This document shows positions 1-6,293 of a DNA stretch of 28,620 nucleotides, one piece after another (position 1 is the stretch's first letter; the number at the start of each line of letters is the position of its first letter). Under the pieces are notes generated by a model. That model was not told where the DNA came from and did no database searches. It was given only the letters and a program-made list of their open reading frames with translations. The translations under genes and the position numbers were made by a program. Source of the stretch: Lysobacter sp. (GTDB taxonomy: Bacteria > Pseudomonadota > Gammaproteobacteria > Xanthomonadales > Xanthomonadaceae). The DNA lies in the NCBI GenBank assembly GCA_030151365.1, contig JASLDW010000087.1, forward strand, positions 1-28,620. Direction: 5' to 3'.

Positions 1-47
1 CGGCGCAACGCGCAGCCTACGAGGGACTGCGCGACGCGTTCGCTTGA
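1..47 (+). CDS. Possible C-terminal tail of a gene cut by the window edge
   Basis: One plus-strand frame runs open from the window edge to a TGA at 45-47 and encodes AQRAAYEGLRDAFA. The composition is plausible for a protein C-terminus. It would end exactly where the convergent PilH-like gene ends (stop at 48-50). Fourteen residues are too few to assign a family, and an open frame this short could be chance in GC-rich DNA. Confidence 0.25.
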   Translation, partial: AQRAAYEGLRDAFA

Positions 48-419
48 TCAGGCCGCGCTCGGCAGCAATTCCGTCACCACTTCGGCCAATTCCTTCTCGC
101 TGAAGGGCTTGGTGATGTAGGCGCGCGCGCCCTGGCGCATGCCCCACATGCGATCGGTGTCCTGGTCCTTGGTGGTGACCAGCACGACCGGGATGTGCTT
201 GGTGGTTTCCTCGCGGGTGATCGAGCGCGTTGCCTGGAAACCGTTGAGGTTCGGCATCACCACGTCCATCAGGATCAGGTCGGGCTGAAGGCTCTTGGCG
301 AGTTCGACGCCGGCCGCGCCGTCTTCGGCGGTGCTGCACTGGTGGCCGAGCTTTTCGACCACGCGACGAAGCCCCAGCAGCTGGGAAGGCGAGTCGTCGA
401 CAACAAGAATGTGAGCCAT
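48..419 (-). CDS. pilH: PilH-like single-domain response regulator
   Basis: A 123-residue stand-alone CheY-like receiver with no output domain. The acidic pocket is D8/D9, the phospho-acceptor is D52 in the LILMDVVMP strand, and the switch residues are T82/T83 and K104 in ITKP. The stretch PVVLVTTKDQDTDRMWGMRQGA closely follows PilH, the second receiver of the type IV pilus Chp chemotaxis-like system that controls twitching motility. Other Pil/Chp genes are not in the window; the gene instead follows the YhdH-like oxidoreductase by 46 nt on the same strand and may be read through from it. ATG start at 419. The receiver assignment is certain; PilH rather than another CheY-like regulator is inference from sequence character. 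Confidence 0.8.
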   Translation of the reverse strand: MAHILVVDDSPSQLLGLRRVVEKLGHQCSTAEDGAAGVELAKSLQPDLILMDVVMPNLNGFQATRSITREETTKHIPVVLVTTKDQDTDRMWGMRQGARAYITKPFSEKELAEVVTELLPSAA

Positions 420-465
420 GTGGTGTTCTCTGGTCCCCCTAGGATTGCAGCGATTTTACACAGCT

Positions 466-1470
466 TCAGGCGTTTTCCGGAAACGCCACCAGCGTGCGCC
501 CGAACGATCCGCCGGCCAGCATGCGGGCGAATATCGCCGGTAACCCCTGCAAATCCACGGTCGCGGTGCAGATGGCATCGAGGTTGGCGGGCTTCCAGTC
601 GCTGGCGAGGTGCTGCCAGATGGCGTCGCGGATGTTGCGTTCTGTGCCCGCCGACGCAATTCCGAGCAACGAAACGCCGCGAATGATGAACGGCATCACG
701 GTTGTCGGCAGTTCCGCACTGGCCGCCAGTCCCGCCGTGGCGACGTTGCCGTAGGGCGAGGTCTGCGCCAGCAGGCTGTTCAGCATTGCGCCGCCGACGT
801 TGTCGAGGCCGCCGCCAAAGCGCACAGACTCCATCGGGCGCGTGGTCGCGAGCGCATCGCGGCCAAGCACCTCGCTGGCGCCGAGCGCGCGCAGGTAGTC
901 GCCATGCTCGGGCTTGCCGCTGATCGCGTGGACCTCGAAGCCGGCACGCGCGAAGATCGCGACCGCCAGCGAACCGACGCCGCCGGTGGCGCCGGTCACG
1001 GCCAGCGGGCCGAGTCCGGGATGCTGGCGGTTGTCGAGCATGCGGTACAGCGCCAATGCGGCAGTGAAGCCGGCGGTGCCGAGGATCATCGCTTCGCGCA
1101 GGCTGAGACCCGTCGGCAGCGGAATCACCCAACGGGACTCCAAGCGCGCGTATTCGGAATAGCCGCCATCGCGCGTTTCCGACAAGCCGCAACCGGTGAC
1201 GAGAACGGCGTCGCCTTCCTTGAACCTGGAATCGCTCGACTGCACGACATGGCCGGCGACATCGATGCCGCCGTTGAGCGGGAATTGCCGCAGGATCTTG
1301 CCCTGTCCGGTGCCGGCCAGCGCGTCCTTGAAATTGACCGAGGAATACGCGGTGCGGATCACCACTTCGCCGGGCGACAGCGCGTCGAGCGTGATGCGTT
1401 CGACACCACTGCGATAGCCCTGGGCGTCGTTGTGGATGCGGAATGCATTGAAGACGGTGGGCATGCTCAT
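466..1470 (-). CDS. YhdH/AcuI-type quinone oxidoreductase (acrylyl-CoA reductase-like)
   Basis: A 334-residue zinc-free medium-chain dehydrogenase/reductase. The N-terminal GroES-like fold carries the SSVNFKDALAGTGQGKI stretch typical of the YhdH/AcuI group, followed by GIDVAGHV. The NADPH-binding Rossmann part contains VTGATGGVGSLAVAIFARAGF. Family members reduce acryloyl-CoA to propionyl-CoA with NADPH, or act on quinones and other enones; the substrate here cannot be read from sequence. I chose the ATG at 1470 because it forms an ATGA overlap with the stop of the upstream LOG-family gene. An in-frame extension to 1518 would overlap that gene by about 50 nt, and a second ATG lies at 1464. 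It is probably the last or next-to-last gene of the operon running from lpdA. Confidence 0.85.
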   Translation of the reverse strand: MSMPTVFNAFRIHNDAQGYRSGVERITLDALSPGEVVIRTAYSSVNFKDALAGTGQGKILRQFPLNGGIDVAGHVVQSSDSRFKEGDAVLVTGCGLSETRDGGYSEYARLESRWVIPLPTGLSLREAMILGTAGFTAALALYRMLDNRQHPGLGPLAVTGATGGVGSLAVAIFARAGFEVHAISGKPEHGDYLRALGASEVLGRDALATTRPMESVRFGGGLDNVGGAMLNSLLAQTSPYGNVATAGLAASAELPTTVMPFIIRGVSLLGIASAGTERNIRDAIWQHLASDWKPANLDAICTATVDLQGLPAIFARMLAGGSFGRTLVAFPENA

Positions 1471-2075
1471 GTCTCCGCCACCGAGCGCAATTGGCTGCGG
1501 CGCTTCTCGTCCATCCACTTGTCGGCTTGCGCAGGGCGGTAATCACGCATCCATGCGAACAAGGCATCGATGTCTTCGCCGTGCCAGAGATCGTCGCGCT
1601 GTTCGGGATGCACGAAACGCTCGCCGACCATGTGGTCGAGCATCGCCATCAACGGTTGCCAGAACCCGGCGACATCGAGGAAGGCGCAGGGCTTGTGGCC
1701 GAGGCCGAGCTGGCGCCAGGTCAGCATCTCGAACATTTCGTCGAGCGTGCCGAACCCGCCGGGCAGGGCGATGAAGGCGTCGGACAGTTCGAACATGCGC
1801 GCCTTGCGTTCGTGCATCGAACCGACCACTTCCAGCCGCGTCAGGCCGCGATGGCCGACTTCCCATTCCATCAACTGGTGCGGGATCACGCCGGTGACTT
1901 CGCCGCCGGCGGCGAGCACCGCATCGGCGACGATGCCCATCAGGCCGACGTTGCCGCCGCCATACACCAGCTGCGCGCCTTCATTGGCGATGCGACCGCC
2001 AAGGGCGCGTGCGGCTTCGGCGTAACGGGGATCGGAACCGGCATTGGAGCCGCAGTACACGCAAATCGATTTCAT
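1467..2075 (-). CDS. LOG-family protein (TIGR00730, nucleoside monophosphate phosphoribohydrolase-like)
   Basis: A 202-residue protein of the LOG (Lonely Guy) family, long mislabelled lysine decarboxylase. The N-terminal Rossmann strand SICVYCGS is followed by LVYGGGNVGLMG, and the hallmark PGGFGTLDE motif is at residues 105-113 with the preceding Arg/Lys pair at 91-92. Characterised members hydrolyse nucleoside 5'-monophosphates to free base and ribose 5-phosphate, releasing cytokinin-type or ordinary bases. The bacterial role is usually unknown, so cytokinin production should not be assumed. The ATG at 2075 gives a normal family length and overlaps the stop of the ChaA-type gene (ATGA); its own stop overlaps the next gene in the same way. 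This indicates tight translational coupling on both sides. Confidence 0.88.
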   Translation of the reverse strand: MKSICVYCGSNAGSDPRYAEAARALGGRIANEGAQLVYGGGNVGLMGIVADAVLAAGGEVTGVIPHQLMEWEVGHRGLTRLEVVGSMHERKARMFELSDAFIALPGGFGTLDEMFEMLTWRQLGLGHKPCAFLDVAGFWQPLMAMLDHMVGERFVHPEQRDDLWHGEDIDALFAWMRDYRPAQADKWMDEKRRSQLRSVAET

Positions 2076-3160
2076 GGCACGAAACTGAGGAAGAGATAGG
2101 CCGCGAACAGCACCAGGTGGACAATGCCGGGCAGGATGTTGGTGCGTCCCGTGCGCAGGCTGATCGAGGTGATGAACAGCGTCACCACCAGCAGGGCCAT
2201 CGACATTGGCGCGAGGCCGAGCGACAGCGACCAGCCCTGGGTCAGGCTGACGATGATCACTGCGGGAATCGTGAGGCCGATGGTGGCGATCGCCGAACCG
2301 ATGGCGAGATTGAGACTGGTTTGCAGGCGATTTCCGAGTGCTGCGCGCACTGCGGCAACGCTTTCCGGCAACAGCACGATGGCGGCGATCAGGATGCCGA
2401 CGGTTCCCGCTGGTGCGCCGGCGCGATCGAGCATGGCCTCGATGCTCGGCGATACCGCCTTGGCTCCCAGGACGACCGCCACCAACGCAATCACCAGCAG
2501 CAGGCTGCTGACCAGGGTGTCGCGGTTGGAGGGAGGATCGGCGTGTCCGTCGCCGTCCTCGTCCGTCTGGCCATTTCCTTCGGGCAGGAAGTAATCGCGA
2601 TGGCGCACCGTCTGGAAGAAGGTGAAGGCGCCGAACAGCGCCAGCGTCGCGATGGCGACGAACAGCATCTGCTTCTGGTTGTACGCGGGGCCCGGCGTGA
2701 TGGTGTAGTTGGGCAGGATCAGGGTGAAGGCGAGGATCGCCACTAGGGTGCCGAGCGCGGCGTTGATGCCGTCGAGCTTGAACTGCTGGACGTGGTGGCG
2801 GCGGCCACCGGCCAGCAGGCTGATGCCGACGAGGCCGCTGAGCAGGATCATCACGCCGGCGAATACCGTGTCGCGCGGCAAGGTGGCGGCATCGGGATTG
2901 CCCGACATCATCATCGAGATGATCAGCGCGCATTCGATCACCGTCACCGCCATCGCCAGCACCAGGGTGCCGAACGGTTCGCCGACGCGATGCGCGATCA
3001 CTTCGGCATGGTGGACGGCGGCGATCACGCTGGTGATCACCACCGCGCCCAGCAACAGTCCGCTGCCGGGGATTGCCGGGACGCCCTTGGCGATCACCAG
3101 GACGACCGCCGCGATGATCGGCAGCAGGATGGCCCACAACGGGTTGTGCTTGGAAGTCAT
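2072..3160 (-). CDS. chaA: ChaA-type calcium/proton antiporter
   Basis: A 362-residue inner-membrane cation/H+ exchanger of the CaCA superfamily, close to E. coli ChaA in length. About eleven hydrophobic segments form two halves. Each half has a conserved acidic repeat: VTVIECALIISMM in the first and IVLLPESVAAVRA in the second. An acidic, Asp/Glu-rich loop (EGNGQTDEDGDGH) sits between them, as in ChaA. It should export Ca2+, and possibly Na+ or K+, using the proton gradient. The ATG at 3160 (MTSKHNP) creates a four-base overlap with the upstream DUF3147 gene; a longer frame to 3256 would add a basic, Cys-rich non-family extension, so it was not used. Confidence 0.85.
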   Translation of the reverse strand: MTSKHNPLWAILLPIIAAVVLVIAKGVPAIPGSGLLLGAVVITSVIAAVHHAEVIAHRVGEPFGTLVLAMAVTVIECALIISMMMSGNPDAATLPRDTVFAGVMILLSGLVGISLLAGGRRHHVQQFKLDGINAALGTLVAILAFTLILPNYTITPGPAYNQKQMLFVAIATLALFGAFTFFQTVRHRDYFLPEGNGQTDEDGDGHADPPSNRDTLVSSLLLVIALVAVVLGAKAVSPSIEAMLDRAGAPAGTVGILIAAIVLLPESVAAVRAALGNRLQTSLNLAIGSAIATIGLTIPAVIIVSLTQGWSLSLGLAPMSMALLVVTLFITSISLRTGRTNILPGIVHLVLFAAYLFLSFVP

Positions 3161-3510
3161 GCGCCCATCATGCGCGAACGCAGCAGCAGTTGCACGATGG
3201 CAACGCCGATGGCACCGGCAACGCTCGCGCAGGCGAAGCACAGCCAGATTGGCCACCCGATGCGCGCGGTGACAGCAAGGATCGGGAAGAAAGCGAGGCT
3301 GCCGAGCACGAACCAGAAGATGTCCATTCCCATGGCGGCGACACGCGCGGGATCGCCGGTGTCGCGATAGAGCCAGGCCAGCACCAGCAAGGAGGTCAGC
3401 GGCAACGACGCGACCAGCGCGCCGAGCACGCCGGGTTTCTTCGACAATTCCGAAGCCACCATCACCGTCGCGACGGTGATGGCGAGCTTGATCAGCAGTT
3501 GCAGGTTCAT
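3157..3510 (-). CDS. DUF3147-type small membrane protein
   Basis: A 117-residue, very hydrophobic protein with about four predicted membrane helices: residues about 4-20, 28-48, 61-80 and 87-110. The pattern SKKPGVLGALVASLPLTSLL between helices one and two matches the DUF3147 family as I know it. No function is established. It starts 22 nt after the lpdA stop and its end overlaps the antiporter start by ATGA, so it is probably translated together with ChaA. An accessory role for the antiporter is possible but is only inferred from the coupling. Confidence 0.75.
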   Translation of the reverse strand: MNLQLLIKLAITVATVMVASELSKKPGVLGALVASLPLTSLLVLAWLYRDTGDPARVAAMGMDIFWFVLGSLAFFPILAVTARIGWPIWLCFACASVAGAIGVAIVQLLLRSRMMGA

Positions 3511-3532
3511 GCGAAGTGAACCTGCGCGTGCA

Positions 3533-4963
3533 TCAGTTGGCCTTGTGGATGGCGCGCTTGTCGACCGCCATCGCGGCGTCGTGCACCGCTTCCGACAGCG
3601 ACGGATGGGCGTGGCAGATGCGCGCGAGGTCGTCGGCGCTGCCCTTGAACTCCATCGAGATCACGCCTTCGTGCACCAGCTCGGACACGTTCGGGCCGAT
3701 CAGGTGCATGCCGAGGATGCGATCGGTCTCGGCATCGGCGAGCACCTTCACGAAACCGATCGGCTCGGCCATCGCCACCGCGCGACCGACCGCCGCGAAC
3801 GGGAAGCTGCCGGCCTTGTAGGCAACGCCATCGGCCTTGAGCTGCTCTTCGGTCTTGCCGACCCAGGCGATTTCCGGCTCGGTGTAGATCACGTTCGGGA
3901 TGGTGTCGTAATTGACGTGGCCGGGCAGGCCGGCGATCAGCTCGGCGACCTCGATGCCTTCCTCGAAACCCTTGTGCGCCAGCATCGGGCCGCGCACGCA
4001 GTCGCCGATCGCCCACACGCCGTCGACGCCGGTGTGGCAGTGGTCGTCGACTTCGATCATGCCGCGCGCGTCGAGCTTCACGCCGGTGCCGTCGGCCAGC
4101 AGGCCCTTGGTAGCGGCGCGACGGCCGACGCAGACCAGCAGCTTGTCGACCACGACTTCCTGGTCGGACTTGCCGTCGTTGAAGGTGACGTGGACGCCGT
4201 CGGGCTTGACCTCGGTCTTCGAGACCTTGGTGCCGAGGCGGATGTCGAGGCCCTGTTTCTTGAACTCGCGGGCGCCGACCTTGGCCACTTCCTTGTCGGC
4301 GGCGGCGAGGAAGTCGGGCAGCGCTTCGAAGATGGTGACCTTGGCGCCGAGGCGGTTCCACACGCTGCCGAGTTCGAGGCCGATCACGCCGGCGCCGATC
4401 ACGCCGAGGGTCTTCGGCACTTCGGCGAAGTCGAGGGCGCCGACGTTGTCGACGATGGCCTTGCCGTCGAACTTGGCGAACGGCAGTTCGATCGAATCCG
4501 AACCGGCGGCGAGGATGACGTTGGTGCCCTTGAGCTCGACGGTGCTGCCGTCGTGCTGCTTCACCGTGACGACATTGCCCGGCTGCAGTTGGCCGAAGCC
4601 GTAGAACGGCGTGATCTTGTTGGCCTTGAACAGCGCCGCGATGCCGCCGGTGAACTGCTTCACGATCTTGTCCTTGCGGCCGATCATGGTGGCGACGTCG
4701 ATCTTCTGGTCGGCGAAACTGATGCCGTGCTCGCCGAAGATATGCGACATGTTCCAGAACTGGCGGCTGGAATCGAGCAGCGCCTTGGAGGGAATGCAGC
4801 CCACGCGCAGGCAGGTACCGCCGAGCGCGGGTTGGCCGTCCTTGCCGAGCGCGGCGTCGACGCAGGCGGTCTTGAGGCCGAGTTGCGCGGCGCGGATTGC
4901 GGCGTGGTAGCCGGCGGGGCCGCCGCCGATCACGACGACATCGAATTGTTGTTGTTCGGACAT
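3533..4963 (-). CDS. lpdA: Dihydrolipoyl dehydrogenase (E3)
   Basis: A 476-residue flavoprotein that re-oxidises dihydrolipoamide on E2 with NAD+. The FAD-binding GGGPAGYHAA is at residues 13-22. The redox-active disulfide is C51/C56 in GGTCLRVGCIPSK. The NAD-binding GAGVIGLELGSVW lies mid-protein, and the catalytic His-Glu pair is H453/E458 in HAHPSLSE. All catalytic residues are present and the length is normal. It sits 64 nt after sucB with a strong hairpin in between, so it forms the E3 of the 2-oxoglutarate dehydrogenase complex and may also serve pyruvate dehydrogenase if no second copy exists. Downstream genes follow on the same strand with 22 nt or overlapping spacing. Confidence 0.97.
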   Translation of the reverse strand: MSEQQQFDVVVIGGGPAGYHAAIRAAQLGLKTACVDAALGKDGQPALGGTCLRVGCIPSKALLDSSRQFWNMSHIFGEHGISFADQKIDVATMIGRKDKIVKQFTGGIAALFKANKITPFYGFGQLQPGNVVTVKQHDGSTVELKGTNVILAAGSDSIELPFAKFDGKAIVDNVGALDFAEVPKTLGVIGAGVIGLELGSVWNRLGAKVTIFEALPDFLAAADKEVAKVGAREFKKQGLDIRLGTKVSKTEVKPDGVHVTFNDGKSDQEVVVDKLLVCVGRRAATKGLLADGTGVKLDARGMIEVDDHCHTGVDGVWAIGDCVRGPMLAHKGFEEGIEVAELIAGLPGHVNYDTIPNVIYTEPEIAWVGKTEEQLKADGVAYKAGSFPFAAVGRAVAMAEPIGFVKVLADAETDRILGMHLIGPNVSELVHEGVISMEFKGSADDLARICHAHPSLSEAVHDAAMAVDKRAIHKAN

Positions 4964-4996
4964 TGCTGGATTCCTGTGCGAAACGCTTCAAGCAGA

Positions 4997-5019
4997 GCGC
5001 CCCGCGATGTGCGGGGCGC
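4997..5019 (-). other. Intercistronic hairpin between sucB and lpdA
   Basis: A perfect 9-bp inverted repeat (GCGCCCCGC / GCGGGGCGC) with a 5-nt loop, located 8 nt beyond the sucB stop and 34 nt before the lpdA start. On the minus-strand transcript it is not followed by a U-run (next bases TCTGCTTG), so it is not a standard intrinsic terminator. It could be a 3'-end stabiliser for sucAB mRNA or a partial attenuator that lowers E3 expression relative to E1/E2. Confidence 0.6.
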
Positions 5020-5027
5020 CGTCGAAA

Positions 5028-6242
5028 TTACATGCCGAGCAGCATGCGGCTGGGGTTCTCGAGCTGGTTCTTGATGTCGACCAGGAACAGCACCGCGTCC
5101 TTGCCGTCGATGATGCGATGGTCGTAGCTGAGCGCGATGTACATCATCGGCGCTGCGATCACCTGGCCGTTCTCGACGATCGCGCGCTCCTTGATGGCGT
5201 GCATGCCGAGGATCGCCGACTGCGGCGGGTTGACGATCGGCGTCGACATCAGCGAACCGAAGGTGCCGCCATTGGTGATGGTGAAGGTGCCGCCCTGGAG
5301 GTCTTCCAGCTTGAGGCCACCTTCGCGCGCCGCCTTGGCGTACGCGGCGATCTGCTTCTCGATGTCGGCGAAGCCCATGCGCTCGACATTGCGCAGCACC
5401 GGCGTGACCAAGCCCTTGTCGGTGCTGACGGCGACCGAGATGTCGGAATAGCCGTGATAGATGATGTCGTTGCCGTCGACCGAGGCGTTCACCACCGGAT
5501 ACTTCTGCAGCGCGTTGGCGGCGGCCTTGGCGAAGAAGCTCATGAAGCCGAGCTTGATGCCGTAGGTCTTCACGAAGTCGTCCTGCAGCTCCTGGCGCAT
5601 CGCCATGACCTTGCCCAGGTTGACTTCGTTGAACGAGGTCAGCATCGCGATCGAGTTCTTCGACTGCATCAGGCGTTCGGCGATGCGGGCGCGCATGCGC
5701 GTCATCGGCACGCGCTCTTCCGGACGCGCGCCACCGCTCACGCCCGGGGTCTTGCCACTGGCGTAGTTGATCAGGTCTTCCTTGGTGACCGCGCCATGGC
5801 GGCCGGTGCCGGCGACCTGGGCGGAATCGATGCCCTTGGTTTCGGCGGTGAAGCGTGCGCCCGGCGGCAGCTGGGCGTTGTTGCCGGCGGCCGCGGCCGG
5901 CGCGGCAACCGGAGCCGCGGCAGCAGCGGGCGCCGGTGCGGCTGCGGCGGGCGCGGCCGGTGCAGCAGCGGCGGCAGGAGCCGGGGCGGGCGCGGCGGCA
6001 ACGGCACCTTCCTCGACGACGGCGATCACCTGCTGGCTGGTGACGGTCGCGCCTTCGGCGAACTTGATGTCCTTGATCACGCCATCGACCGGCGACGGCA
6101 CTTCAAGCACCACCTTGTCGGTTTCCAGGTCGACCAGGTTCTCGTCGCGACGCACGCTGTCGCCGACCTTCTTGTGCCAGGTCGCGATGGTGGCGTCGGA
6201 GACGGATTCGGGAAGAACCGGGACTTTGATTTCGGTGGCCAT
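5028..6242 (-). CDS. sucB: Dihydrolipoyllysine succinyltransferase, E2 of 2-oxoglutarate dehydrogenase
   Basis: A 404-residue E2. The N-terminal lipoyl domain (about 1-77) carries the lipoylated lysine K43 in LETDKVVLE. A flexible Ala/Pro-rich linker spans about 84-122. The peripheral subunit-binding domain (about 123-158, ending GAVTKEDLI) is followed by the catalytic domain to the end, with the DHRIIDG motif (H375, D379) near the C-terminus. It transfers the succinyl group from lipoamide to CoA in the TCA cycle. Succinyl rather than acetyl specificity is inferred from the single lipoyl domain, the N-terminus and the position between sucA and lpdA. It starts 51 nt after sucA. The linker is almost pure Ala/Pro and encoded by a low-complexity GC-rich stretch (about 5880-6000). 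Confidence 0.96.
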   Translation of the reverse strand: MATEIKVPVLPESVSDATIATWHKKVGDSVRRDENLVDLETDKVVLEVPSPVDGVIKDIKFAEGATVTSQQVIAVVEEGAVAAAPAPAPAAAAAPAAPAAAAPAPAAAAAPVAAPAAAAGNNAQLPPGARFTAETKGIDSAQVAGTGRHGAVTKEDLINYASGKTPGVSGGARPEERVPMTRMRARIAERLMQSKNSIAMLTSFNEVNLGKVMAMRQELQDDFVKTYGIKLGFMSFFAKAAANALQKYPVVNASVDGNDIIYHGYSDISVAVSTDKGLVTPVLRNVERMGFADIEKQIAAYAKAAREGGLKLEDLQGGTFTITNGGTFGSLMSTPIVNPPQSAILGMHAIKERAIVENGQVIAAPMMYIALSYDHRIIDGKDAVLFLVDIKNQLENPSRMLLGM

Positions 6243-6293
6243 GTCGGGTGTCCGATGAAAAATGGGAATGCGTGAAAGGAGGGCGGCGCGACG

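Noticed and set aside
2076..3137. Upstream extension of the LOG-family frame
   Set aside because: It overlaps the ChaA gene in another frame and lacks family similarity; the LOG protein clearly begins at the ATG at 2075.
3476..5074. 532-codon plus-strand frame opposite lpdA
   Set aside because: Antisense shadow of lpdA with low-complexity His/Asp/Val composition and no recognisable domain.
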